From an uncultured Sphingomonadaceae bacterium (GTDB lineage: Bacteria > Pseudomonadota > Alphaproteobacteria > Sphingomonadales > Sphingomonadaceae): a DNA stretch of 64,000 nt. The position numbers and the translations under genes are program-made. How positions within the stretch are numbered: position 1 is the first letter of the stretch; each line of letters starts with the position of its first letter. The notes beneath the pieces are model-generated. The model worked only from the letters and a program-made list of their open reading frames with translations. It made no database searches and had not been told where the DNA came from. Location of the stretch: contig CAMYJW010000030.1 in the NCBI GenBank assembly GCA_947258815.1, positions 124,001 through 188,000 of the forward strand, written 5' to 3'. Below are positions 35,322 through 44,097 of this stretch, piece after piece.

Positions 35322-36227
35322 TCAGCCCTTGCTTTTATAGTCTTCAAGCCAGCGGCCCGCTTCTTCGATATACTCAAAAATATCGCGCATCGATTCCGGT
35401 TCGGCAGGGCCGGTTATGGTGATGATCGTCGCACCAGCATCAAGAAACGCGGGCGCAGCTTCGAGTGTTTTGGCCACATCGGCCTTGCCGGTTGCCCCCA
35501 TCACACTTCCCAGACCGATCTTGATATGCTGATCGGCAATATCGCGGCCCACTTCGCCCAACGCATCCGTCAACCGGTCAACCCCGTCGCGGATGCCTTG
35601 CGGATCAAGCCCCATCGGGCACCAGCCATCGCCAAGCCGCGCCATGCGGCTGGCGTTCTTTTCAGTCATCTTCAGCCCCATCAGCAAAGGAATGCGATCC
35701 TGATGCGGGCGCGGCAGGCAATAGGCGTCGGTCAGCTTGAGATTGGCCGATTCAAAGTCAACCGGCTGCTCCCCCCAGATCGCGCGGCACGCGGTGACAT
35801 TCTCATCCAGCCGGCGATAACGCTCTGCCCACGGCAGGCCCTGCACATCGTATTCAGCCTGCTGCCAGCCAACGCCAAGCGCCAGCTGGACCCGACCCTT
35901 CGTCAGCACATCAAGCGTGGCAATTGTTTTGGCCAGCAACAACGGCGGACGCAGCGGCGCAAGCAGAATGCCAGTGGCAAGGATCAGGTTCTTGGTCACC
36001 CCACCCATCGCCGCCAGTGTCGTCAAAGGCTCTGGCCAGGCGGATTCCGAACGGTGGAGAAATTTTCCATATGGATAGCCCGAAGTATCCGGCCCCAACA
36101 TCAGGTGATCGCCAAACGTGATCGAATGCAGGCCCGCCTCGTCAGCCGCCTTCGCCACATCGATACACACCGAAAGAGGCTCTCCGGCAGGGATCTGATA
36201 AGGGCGGAAAAACAGGGAAAGCTGCAT
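35322..36227 (-). CDS. LLM-class (luciferase-like) flavin-dependent oxidoreductase
   Basis: A 301-residue TIM-barrel of the bacterial luciferase-like family, near the group often annotated F420-dependent Rv2161c-like. Visible are ADEAGLHSITFGDHL, LATGILLAPLRPPLLLAKTIATLDVL, GRVQLALGVGW and PRPHQDRIPLLMG. The ATG at 36227 has CAGGAG at good spacing. Whether it uses FMNH2 or F420 cannot be settled here, and no F420 biosynthesis gene is in view. It is clustered with a phosphotransferase, SDR and P450. Monooxygenation or hydride transfer on a ring ketone is possible. Confidence 0.85.
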   Translation of the reverse strand: MQLSLFFRPYQIPAGEPLSVCIDVAKAADEAGLHSITFGDHLMLGPDTSGYPYGKFLHRSESAWPEPLTTLAAMGGVTKNLILATGILLAPLRPPLLLAKTIATLDVLTKGRVQLALGVGWQQAEYDVQGLPWAERYRRLDENVTACRAIWGEQPVDFESANLKLTDAYCLPRPHQDRIPLLMGLKMTEKNASRMARLGDGWCPMGLDPQGIRDGVDRLTDALGEVGRDIADQHIKIGLGSVMGATGKADVAKTLEAAPAFLDAGATIITITGPAEPESMRDIFEYIEEAGRWLEDYKSKG

Positions 36228-36249
36228 TCTTAACTCCTGACTGGAAAGA

Positions 36250-37302
36250 TCACGATTGTCCTTCCAGCCAGCGCAAAGCACGCTGGAACAGGAAAATCGT
36301 CTGATTATGAAGCATCAGGCCAACATCGCGATTGGCCTTGCCGGCGGCCGCGCGTGCATATGTGCCTTCAAGCAGGATACCCAGCTTGTAACAGGCAAGA
36401 ACCTTGTACCACTGCATACCGCTCATATCGCGGCTGCTGTTTGCTGCGTAACAGGCAACAAGTTCATCCGCTTCGGGGAAGCCGTCCCATGGCTTAACCG
36501 GCATCTTGTCAGCCGGAAAATCGGGATCGGGCCACGTTGCCAGCAACCAGCCAAGATCGATCAGCGGATCGCCCAAAGTCGCCAGTTCCCAATCGACGAT
36601 GGCGGCAATTTCCGGGCCATCGTTGCGATACATGACATTGGCGAGATGATAATCGCCATGCATGATGCCCGGCGTGAAGTTTGCTGGGCAGTTCTGTTCA
36701 AGCCACTGGCCAATGGCATCAACACCGGGCAGCGCATCGGCGCCTTCCCATTCCTCAAACCGGGCATAACCATCAAGCTGGCTTTTCCAGCGGGCGGGCT
36801 GGCGTGAAAGAAAGTTTTCGATTCTGCCAAAATCGCCCAGACCAACGGCGAAGGCATCAACCCGGCCCAGCTTTGCCGCGGCATCGACAATGGCAAACCC
36901 CATCTGCCTGCGGATCGCCCGATCGCCCGCATGCAATTCGGGCAAAGCCACAGTCGCATTAAAGCCGTCCACCGGCTCCATCAGATAGAACGATGCACCG
37001 ACCACTTCGGGATCATCGCATGCAGCGATCAGGCGCGCATGGGGGACATCGGTTTGAGCAATCGCAGCCAGCACGCGCGCTTCGCGCTGCATCGTCTTGT
37101 TGCCATCGGCAATCGTGTTTTTTGGGGGGCAACGCAGCACATAAGATCGCCCGCTGCGAACAAAGTGCAGCAAAATGTTCTGGGTGCCGCCGGTAAGCCG
37201 CGTCATATTTTCCAGCGACCCTTCGCCAAGGCCTTCGCCATCCATCCACGATTGCAGGCGCCCGATGTCCACCGGCCCGGTATCCACCTCGCCCCCGCTC
37301 AT
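36250..37302 (-). CDS. APH-type phosphotransferase (ACAD10/11 N-domain or FadE36-like)
   Basis: A 350-residue kinase-fold protein of the aminoglycoside/choline phosphotransferase superfamily. It has the catalytic loop HGDYHLANVMY and the metal-binding IVDWELATLGDP, and an N-lobe RLTGGTQNILLHF and YVLRCPP. In animals the same kinase domain is fused to an acyl-CoA dehydrogenase (ACAD10/11). Here it stands alone in a cluster with several acyl-CoA dehydrogenases, so a role in phosphorylating a hydroxyacyl-CoA is suggested. Its ATG overlaps the SDR stop (ATGA), indicating coupling. Confidence 0.85.
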   Translation of the reverse strand: MSGGEVDTGPVDIGRLQSWMDGEGLGEGSLENMTRLTGGTQNILLHFVRSGRSYVLRCPPKNTIADGNKTMQREARVLAAIAQTDVPHARLIAACDDPEVVGASFYLMEPVDGFNATVALPELHAGDRAIRRQMGFAIVDAAAKLGRVDAFAVGLGDFGRIENFLSRQPARWKSQLDGYARFEEWEGADALPGVDAIGQWLEQNCPANFTPGIMHGDYHLANVMYRNDGPEIAAIVDWELATLGDPLIDLGWLLATWPDPDFPADKMPVKPWDGFPEADELVACYAANSSRDMSGMQWYKVLACYKLGILLEGTYARAAAGKANRDVGLMLHNQTIFLFQRALRWLEGQS

Positions 37303-38024
37303 AACGATGCGCCGCCGTCCACCGTGATCGTCTGCCCCACGCAATAATCGGCAAGGTCAGATGCCAGAAACAAAACTGCACCCGCAATATCATCGGGCGT
37401 TCCCAGGCGGCGTGAGGGGATCATGCTGAGCGCCCATTTGCGCCGTTCGGGATGTTCGGTCGTCACTTTGGTCAACTTGGTATCAACCAGCCCCGGCGCG
37501 ACGCCGTTCACCCGGATACCATCGCCGATCCATGCCTGCGCCAGCGAACGGACCAGCCCCAGAATCCCGGCCTTGGAAGCATTGTAGGCCGGGTTGCCCA
37601 GCGTGGTGCGATAAGCAGCGTTGGAGCTGAGCATCACCAGCGAACCGCCCCCATCGGCAAGCGCGTCGTGAAAGCGGTTTGAGCACGCCATCATGCTATT
37701 AAGATTGACCGCCATGACTTTCTCAAAGCCATCCATTTCAAATTCACCGCGCTGATAGATCACCGTGCCCTGACACAGCACCAGAACATCCAGCCTGTCG
37801 AACGGATCGGGCGCGTTTGCCACCGCATCATAATCGGACACATCAACGCTGGCATAGGAAAGCCCGGTCAGATCGCTGCCTTCCTCGCCTTCATAATCGG
37901 CTGCGGTTGGCCGCGTGCCCCACACGCAAACCTTTGCACCGCGCGTTCTGAAAGCATGCGCCACGCCGTTGCCGATCCCGCTTGACCCGCCAACGACCAG
38001 AACATTCTTGCCACTAAAATCCAT
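37299..38024 (-). CDS. SDR-family oxidoreductase
   Basis: A 241-residue classical SDR with VVGGSSGIGNGVA, VLCQGTVIY in place of the common NNAG, Ser in MLSSNAAY, and catalytic YNASK; the end is VGQTITVDGG. The NNAG motif change to LCQG is notable but occurs in family members. The ATG at 38024 follows GCGGGA. It overlaps the phosphotransferase start by four bases, so the two probably act on the same intermediate, perhaps a hydroxyacyl-CoA. Confidence 0.85.
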   Translation of the reverse strand: MDFSGKNVLVVGGSSGIGNGVAHAFRTRGAKVCVWGTRPTAADYEGEEGSDLTGLSYASVDVSDYDAVANAPDPFDRLDVLVLCQGTVIYQRGEFEMDGFEKVMAVNLNSMMACSNRFHDALADGGGSLVMLSSNAAYRTTLGNPAYNASKAGILGLVRSLAQAWIGDGIRVNGVAPGLVDTKLTKVTTEHPERRKWALSMIPSRRLGTPDDIAGAVLFLASDLADYCVGQTITVDGGASL

Positions 38025-38143
38025 CAAATCCCGCTTCCCCAGAAACTGTTGTCATTTTTCCGCCGTGCGCTGCACCCATTTTCTGTTTTTACGACCGGAA
38101 GTTCGCTGCGTGCGGCGCACCCTGTTCATATTCGCCGTGGAGT

Positions 38144-39409
38144 TCAGGCCATGTCGATCTTGGTAAATCGTATCGGCAGTTCCTTCATCGGCCGTAACAG
38201 CGCGTGTGGCACATGAAGCGGATCGGGCAACGGCCTTGCCAGTTCGATATCGTTCAACCGCGTCAGCAGCGTTGTAAATGCCAGATTGAGTTCGCGCCGC
38301 GCCAAAGCCCTGCCCACGCAGAAATGCGGGCCGTTGCCAAACGCAAGATGGTGCGCCCTGTTTTTGCGATCCATATCGAATTTTCCGGGATCATCGAATT
38401 TGGCAGGATCGCGATTGGCAGCAGCGTAACGCGTCATCACAATCGAGCCTGCCGGAATATCCACACCGCCCACTTGCGTATCGCGGGTTACGACGCGTGC
38501 CAGACCCGGCACCGGCGAATCGTATCGCAGCGCTTCTTCAACGAAATCGGGCACGCGCGACAGATCGGCACGCAATTTCGCCATCACATCGGGATTGCGC
38601 AGCAGGATCAGCATTCCATGCGAAATCATGGTGACAACCGATTCATACGTGCCCGAAAGGAACTGCCGCATCAGGCTTTGCAGCTCCAGCATGTTCAGCT
38701 CTTCACCGTCATCCCCGCGTGCCATGACCAGCGCGGAAATCAGATCGTTGCGCGGATCCTTGCGCCGCTCATCAAGCTTGCCGGCGATGAACTGCTGCAT
38801 CTCGACGATCGTCTCGGCATTCTCGCGCAACTCTTCAACGGTCATCACCCGGCTGGTCGGCGCCATGATCGCCTCACCCCATTTCTTGAACTGCCCCATC
38901 TGACCGGAATCGAGGCCAAGCTGTTCAGAAATGATCGTGCCGACCAGCGGAAACGCAAACTCGCTGACAAATTCGCACTCACCCCGGTCAATGAAGCAGT
39001 CAATCTGCGCATTGCACAGTTGCTCGATCCGCTCGGCCAGCGCGGCAATCCGCTTGGGATTGAAAATCGTATCGGCCACCTTGCGATAGCGCGTGTGCGT
39101 TGGGGGATCGGTGAAGTTCAGAGTTGAAAGATCGGGCCAGCCGCGTTCTTCCAGGATTTCCTGATGCACTTTCCAGTTTTCACCCTGGAGCATGCCATAA
39201 CCGTCCAGGTTGTTCGAAAAGGTTTCGGTATCGAGCAGGATGGTCCGCAGATCGTCATAACCGGCGATGATGTACATGCCGGTTTCGGGCATCAGATAGA
39301 CCGGCGCCTGTTCGTGCAGCGCCCGGTAATAATCGAACGGATCGTCCAGCAACGCCGGATCGAGAAAGTTGAAATCCCCGATCGGTTTCGAACCGGTCTG
39401 CGTTTCCAT
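38144..39409 (-). CDS. cytochrome P450 monooxygenase
   Basis: A 421-residue soluble bacterial P450. Visible are the heme-ligand loop FGNGPHFCVGRALA with the Cys near 364, the E-x-x-R motif EEALR, and an I-helix segment FLSGTYESVV where the usual acid-Thr pair is Glu-Ser. The ATG at 39409 is chosen because GGGAG lies six to seven bases upstream; an ATG at 39415 is too close to it. A 182-base gap upstream (39410-39591) contains TTTAGCATGGTGTGCAATTT and probably a promoter. No ferredoxin partner is adjacent. Confidence 0.94.
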   Translation of the reverse strand: METQTGSKPIGDFNFLDPALLDDPFDYYRALHEQAPVYLMPETGMYIIAGYDDLRTILLDTETFSNNLDGYGMLQGENWKVHQEILEERGWPDLSTLNFTDPPTHTRYRKVADTIFNPKRIAALAERIEQLCNAQIDCFIDRGECEFVSEFAFPLVGTIISEQLGLDSGQMGQFKKWGEAIMAPTSRVMTVEELRENAETIVEMQQFIAGKLDERRKDPRNDLISALVMARGDDGEELNMLELQSLMRQFLSGTYESVVTMISHGMLILLRNPDVMAKLRADLSRVPDFVEEALRYDSPVPGLARVVTRDTQVGGVDIPAGSIVMTRYAAANRDPAKFDDPGKFDMDRKNRAHHLAFGNGPHFCVGRALARRELNLAFTTLLTRLNDIELARPLPDPLHVPHALLRPMKELPIRFTKIDMA

Positions 39410-39591
39410 GTGCATCTCCCAATTCCTCAGGCCGCTATCCCTAAGGTGCGCATGTGGATCAGACACGGTCTATCAGAGCAAATCCGATTGCGCAGCATGA
39501 ATTTTAGCATGGTGTGCAATTTATTTCAGGCGCGCGCGGGAATAAGGGAAAACTTGCGCCTTCCGGCGCTGGCCCGCCTTCACCGGCCCGG

Positions 39592-40701
39592 TCAGAAGGT
39601 GTCAGCGCTCTGCATATAGCGTTTCAGGTGATAGGCCTTGCCGCCGAACTGCTTTTCGATGGCAAGCGCACGGCGAAAATACCGGCTGATCGGGGTTTCA
39701 TCGGCAATACCCACCGCGCCATGTATCTGCACCGCATCCTGCGCCACACCGCGACAGGCTTTTGCGACCAGCGCCATTGCCGCCGATGCCGCTTTCGCGC
39801 GATCCGGCGTAAGCAGTTTGCCCCGCGCCAGCCGGGTTATGCTTTCCGCCTGTTCGATCGCGACAGACATATCGACCATGCGATGCTGCAAGACCTGAAA
39901 CCCTGCAATCGGCTGACCGAACTGGACCCGTTGCTTGGCATACTCCACCGTCTGCTCAAGCATGGCCTGCATCACGCCAATCGCTTCGGCGCAAACTGCA
40001 ACGATGGCGGAGTCCGTTGCCAAAGCTGCACGTTCAAGCGCCTCGCTTCCGCGCACAACGATTGCCGATCGATCCAGCCGCACCTGATCGAACCGCAGAT
40101 GACTGCCCGTTGCCGCGTCGATCGTGCCAAAATCCTCGCGCGAAATGCCCGGCACATCGGCATCGAGAATCAGCAGAACGTGCGGACAATCCGCCGCGCC
40201 GTCTTGCCGGGCCAGAACGATAAACCGGTCTGCCAGCGGCGCATCGCGCACCAGAACTTTGCTGCCTTGAAGCAGAACTTCATTATCCGTGATCGTCGCA
40301 ACAGTTTCAACACAGGCAAATTGCGTATCAGAGGGACTGTCCGCGAGCGCGGGCACCAGAATTGCCTCTCCCTGCGCGGCTGCAGCAAGGTGCTGTGAAC
40401 CGGCATCGTCTGAAACATCAAGCAGCGCCGCGGCCATCACAACGCTGGAAAGGTAAGGCTGCGAAACAAGATGTTTGCCAAACGCCTCCATCAGGATCGC
40501 ATCCGCCTCCTGACCCGCAGCCATGCCGCCCATTGCCTCGGGCAAAGACGCAGCAAGCAGCCCCAGTTCGCCGCCCAGCGTCTGCCATGTTTCGGACGAA
40601 AATCCGGCACCGCACAGGCTTTCATGCCTGTCGCCCAGAACCCGCTCGACCAGTTCGCGCAGCGAAGCGAGCAGTTCGCGTTGTTCGTCGGTCTGTTGCA
40701 T
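39592..40701 (-). CDS. acyl-CoA dehydrogenase, short subunit of a probable heteromeric pair
   Basis: A 369-residue member of the divergent acyl-CoA dehydrogenase group that in actinobacterial steroid catabolism pairs as alpha2beta2 (ChsE/FadE types). The N-terminal half is poorly conserved and flavin-contact motifs are weak. The C-terminal half has EYAKQRVQFGQPIAGFQVLQHRMVDM and IHGAVGIADETPISRYFRRAL. The ATG at 40701 matches the family start (TDEQREL); a GTG at 40728 overlaps the preceding stop. Its tight linkage to the next dehydrogenase gene suggests one complex. Confidence 0.85.
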   Translation of the reverse strand: MQQTDEQRELLASLRELVERVLGDRHESLCGAGFSSETWQTLGGELGLLAASLPEAMGGMAAGQEADAILMEAFGKHLVSQPYLSSVVMAAALLDVSDDAGSQHLAAAAQGEAILVPALADSPSDTQFACVETVATITDNEVLLQGSKVLVRDAPLADRFIVLARQDGAADCPHVLLILDADVPGISREDFGTIDAATGSHLRFDQVRLDRSAIVVRGSEALERAALATDSAIVAVCAEAIGVMQAMLEQTVEYAKQRVQFGQPIAGFQVLQHRMVDMSVAIEQAESITRLARGKLLTPDRAKAASAAMALVAKACRGVAQDAVQIHGAVGIADETPISRYFRRALAIEKQFGGKAYHLKRYMQSADTF

Positions 40702-40724
40702 CGCGCCTGCCCCTGATCCCGCCG

Positions 40725-41939
40725 TCACAGCCCCAGCGCCGCGCGCGCAAGGATGTTGCGCTGCACTTCACTTGATCCGCCGAAAATCGTGATCGCCCGC
40801 ATGTTGAGATAGTGCGCCACTGGCGTCAGTGCACGCGGCGGAACCTGTGCGGACGCCTCGCCATGGCCAAACAGCACCGGTGCCTGATCGATCTGCGCGA
40901 ACGCACCAATTGCATCGACTTCCAGCTCTGTGATCGCCTGCATGATCTGACTGACATGAAGCTTGTGTATCGACGCCAGAGTATGCCCGCGTGCCGTTTC
41001 ACCGCGCGTGATCGCTTCAAGCAGGCTGTGTTCGGACTGTTCAAGCGCGGCAACCTCAATCTCGATTTCCGCCAGTCTGCCCGCGAACACCGGATCGCAC
41101 GCCGCACCCGAAAACGGCCCATCATCCGCGATGATTTTGCCAAGCATCCCAAGCGCGTTCTTGAGATATGCCGCGCCCGAACCGCTGCCGCGTTCGTTGA
41201 CCAGCAGAAACTTGGCGACGTTCCAGCCCTTGTTTTCTTCGCCAACCAGATTAGAAACCGGCACACGCACATCATCGAAGAACACTTCGTTGACTTCATG
41301 CTCTCCCGACATTGAAACAATCGGACGAACCGAAAGCCCCGGCGCATCCATCGGCACCAGCAGGAAACTGATCCCCGCCTGCCGTGGACCTTCGCGCGAG
41401 GTGCGCACCAGCACGAAAATCCAGTCCGCAAACTGGGCATGCGTAGTCCAGGTTTTCTGGCCGTTGATCACATATTCATCGCCATCACGATGTGCCTTGC
41501 ATTCAAGCGCGGCCAGATCAGACCCGGCCTGCGGCTCTGAATACCCCTGACACCAGACATGTTCGCCAGAAAGTATCCTGGGGAGGAAGAAATCTTTCTG
41601 TTCCGGCGTGCCAAATTCAATCAGCACCGGACCGCACAGCCTGACGCCCGCAACCGGCAGATTGGGCGTTCCGGCGCGCGCGCATTCATCGTTGAAGATG
41701 TATTGCTGCGTGGCGTTGAAACCGGCGCCGCCATGCGCTTTCGGCCAGCCCGGTGCCGCCCATCCGCGCTCAAACAGAATACGATGCCACTTGGCTGAAA
41801 GCGCACCATCGGCAAAAACCCCGGTTTGCAGTTCGGCTTCCCGGCGCAATTCCGGCGTGAATTTTTCGGCCAGAAACGCGCGCACATCTTCGCGAAACGC
41901 GCTATCTTCAGGGCTGAGTTCAAGTTCGATGTCAATCAT
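40725..41939 (-). CDS. acyl-CoA dehydrogenase, FAD-contact subunit of a probable heteromeric pair
   Basis: A 404-residue FAD dehydrogenase with GYSEPQAGSDLAALE, KTWTTHAQFADWIFVLVRT, FFDDVRVPVSNLVGEENKGW and the end TIFGGSSEVQRNILAR. These are strong family motifs, in contrast to the neighbouring subunit, so this one likely carries the better flavin site. Its ATG shares bases with the preceding stop (TGATG). The arrangement of two mutually adjacent unequal members mirrors the FadE-type alpha2beta2 enzymes that oxidise steroid side-chain CoA esters. Confidence 0.9.
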   Translation of the reverse strand: MIDIELELSPEDSAFREDVRAFLAEKFTPELRREAELQTGVFADGALSAKWHRILFERGWAAPGWPKAHGGAGFNATQQYIFNDECARAGTPNLPVAGVRLCGPVLIEFGTPEQKDFFLPRILSGEHVWCQGYSEPQAGSDLAALECKAHRDGDEYVINGQKTWTTHAQFADWIFVLVRTSREGPRQAGISFLLVPMDAPGLSVRPIVSMSGEHEVNEVFFDDVRVPVSNLVGEENKGWNVAKFLLVNERGSGSGAAYLKNALGMLGKIIADDGPFSGAACDPVFAGRLAEIEIEVAALEQSEHSLLEAITRGETARGHTLASIHKLHVSQIMQAITELEVDAIGAFAQIDQAPVLFGHGEASAQVPPRALTPVAHYLNMRAITIFGGSSEVQRNILARAALGL

Positions 41940-43660
41940 CAACCAGCGCCCCCTTCATCGCTCAACCGGGCAAACAGCGCGCCGCAGGTTTCATTGGCCG
42001 AAATCTGCGCATCAAGCGCAGCGCAACGCGCCACCAGATCGCGCAGGAACCATTCACCCGCCACACGCAAAGTGCACTCGGCATCGCCGGTGCCTTCAAT
42101 CGCGGTCAACCGGGCGGCGATCCAGCCAAGCGCGGCCAGACCGGCAAGCTCAAGAAACGCGGTTGCGCCGGCTTCGGCCCGCGCGCGTTCATCACGCATC
42201 CCATCCAGACGTGCGGCTGCCTTTTCCAGCAGCGCGCAACATTCAAGCGATGTTGCCGCGAACACACTTTCGCGCGCGGCAAGATCGGCGCGGGCCATCG
42301 CAAGAAAGGCGTTCAGCCCCGCAGACTGATCCTGCCATAACCGGCGATGCAACAGATCGAGCGCCTGCATCCCGGTCGTGCCTTCAAAGATCGTTGCAAT
42401 CCGGGCATCGCGCAGCGCCTGTTCAAGCGGCCACTCCTGCGTGTAACCCGCACCGCCCAGAACCTGTATCGCCTCGCTCGCCAGATCAAAACCCGCGCCA
42501 CCGGCCAGCGTCTTATAGATCGGCAACAAAAACGAAACGAGCGACGCAGATTGCGCCCGTGTGCCTGCATCAGGATCGTGCTGCGCAAGATCGGCATGGA
42601 CACCCAGCAGCAATCCAAGTCCGCGCAACACTTCGAGCCGCGCGGTCATATCCAGCAACATACGCTGCACATCGGCATGGTTATCGATCGTCACCGGCGG
42701 GGCCTTGTGCGATCCGCCCTGCCTGCGCTCCTCCGCATAATCACGCGCGGTCTGCACGGCCAATGCGCCAAGTCCAAGCCCCTGTGCACCCACGCACAGC
42801 CGCATATTGACGATCATCACGAACAGTTGCGCCAGCCCGCGGCCTTCATCGCCGATCAGCCAGCCTTGCGCGCCTTCAAGCCCAACCACACAGGTTGGCG
42901 ATCCATGCAGGCCCAGTTTTTCTTCAATGCGGCGCACGGCAACGGCATTGGGCGAACCATCATCCAGCACATTGGGCACAAGAAACAGGCTCAGCCCGTT
43001 GTCCGTGCGCGCCAGCACGCAGTGGCCGATCCGCGCGCACAGATCATGATCGCCAAAGCTGATCCACATCTTCTCGCCGGTTACCGCCCACTTGCCATCA
43101 TCGCCTCGCACCGCAGATGTTCTGGACCGCGCAACATCAGACCCGGCATCCGGCTCTGAAATACAGATCGTCGCTGCCCACTCGCCCGATACGAGACGCG
43201 GCAGCCACCGCGCTTTCATCTCGTCCGCGCCATGTGCATAAATCAGTCGCGCGGCAGAGCGCAGCAGAACAGGCAGCATCGCAAACGCCGCGCATGATCC
43301 ATCGAGCAATTGCTGCACGCTGGATGACAGGAACAGCGGCAAGCCCTGTCCGCCGATTTCTTCAGGCAGGTCGAGCGTTGGCCAGCCCAGCGCGACATAA
43401 GCATCCCATGCCGCGCGATACGCATCGGGCACGACAACCCGGCCATTAACAAGCTGGCACCCCTGCCGGTCGGCCAGCGGATTGATCGGCGCGATCTCGC
43501 CCGCGCAAAAATCGGCAGCCTGTTCCAGAACCGCCGCGCACAGTTCTGAATCCGCACTGCCAAGCGCACCATCCACCGCACGCAATCGATCAATGCCCGG
43601 CGTGTTTTCGATCTGCGCCAGCAACGTGCCAACATCGAGACGGGGGGGATGCGCGCTCAT
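41939..43660 (-). CDS. acyl-CoA dehydrogenase, long (DmdC-like) type
   Basis: A 573-residue FAD enzyme related to the one at 20322-22121. Motifs are CISEPDAGSDVARSR, KMWISFGDHD, VLGGAGYTQEWPLEQALRD and ATIFEGTTGMQALDLLHRR with the probable base Glu before GTT. A long C-terminal helical domain follows. The ATG at 43660 sits after GAGCG; a TTG at 43687 is possible. It is first of three consecutive dehydrogenase genes with overlapping stop/start codons, so all three are probably translated together. Confidence 0.89.
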   Translation of the reverse strand: MSAHPPRLDVGTLLAQIENTPGIDRLRAVDGALGSADSELCAAVLEQAADFCAGEIAPINPLADRQGCQLVNGRVVVPDAYRAAWDAYVALGWPTLDLPEEIGGQGLPLFLSSSVQQLLDGSCAAFAMLPVLLRSAARLIYAHGADEMKARWLPRLVSGEWAATICISEPDAGSDVARSRTSAVRGDDGKWAVTGEKMWISFGDHDLCARIGHCVLARTDNGLSLFLVPNVLDDGSPNAVAVRRIEEKLGLHGSPTCVVGLEGAQGWLIGDEGRGLAQLFVMIVNMRLCVGAQGLGLGALAVQTARDYAEERRQGGSHKAPPVTIDNHADVQRMLLDMTARLEVLRGLGLLLGVHADLAQHDPDAGTRAQSASLVSFLLPIYKTLAGGAGFDLASEAIQVLGGAGYTQEWPLEQALRDARIATIFEGTTGMQALDLLHRRLWQDQSAGLNAFLAMARADLAARESVFAATSLECCALLEKAAARLDGMRDERARAEAGATAFLELAGLAALGWIAARLTAIEGTGDAECTLRVAGEWFLRDLVARCAALDAQISANETCGALFARLSDEGGAG

Positions 43661-43696
43661 TCGCTCAACCGAAATGCAAGGCAGCAAACACGCGGA

Positions 43697-44092
43697 TCAG
43701 GCCGGTTTGAACACTGGCAAAGGCGCACCGCCATCGGTCGGCTGGAAAGCAACAGCCACGTCCTGTCCGATGGCCAGCGATTCAGGATCGCAATCGACAA
43801 TCGCTGTCATCATGATCGGCCCTTCGGCAAGCTTGACCATCGCGGGCACCTGAAACACCGGCGCGCGGGCCGTTACCGTGAACGTATAGATCGTTCCCGT
43901 CCCGGCTGCATCGCGCCACTCGGTCTTGTCGCTGCCGCAGTGCGGACAGAACGGACGCGGATGGACATAATGCTGTTCGCACGAAAGGCAGCGCATAACC
44001 GCCAGTTTTCCCTCGCCCGCGGCATTCCAGTAAGGCTCTGCTTCGGGCCAGATTTCCGGCGCGGCAGGAAGTGGTTTGGCTTTTTCTGACAT
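43697..44092 (-). CDS. Zn-ribbon OB-fold protein (DUF35), partner of thiolase-like protein
   Basis: A 131-residue protein of the DUF35 family. A rubredoxin-like zinc site is formed by C35-x2-C38 and C49-x2-C52, followed by an OB-fold beginning GTGTIYTFTV. Such proteins (for example ChsH2 C-domain) bind the SCP2-thiolase-like retro-aldolase Ltp2. It follows the thiolase-like gene by five bases, and the inferred partnership rests on this adjacency, which is repeated at the right end of the window. Confidence 0.9.
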   Translation of the reverse strand: MSEKAKPLPAAPEIWPEAEPYWNAAGEGKLAVMRCLSCEQHYVHPRPFCPHCGSDKTEWRDAAGTGTIYTFTVTARAPVFQVPAMVKLAEGPIMMTAIVDCDPESLAIGQDVAVAFQPTDGGAPLPVFKPA

Positions 44093-44097
44093 GGCGT

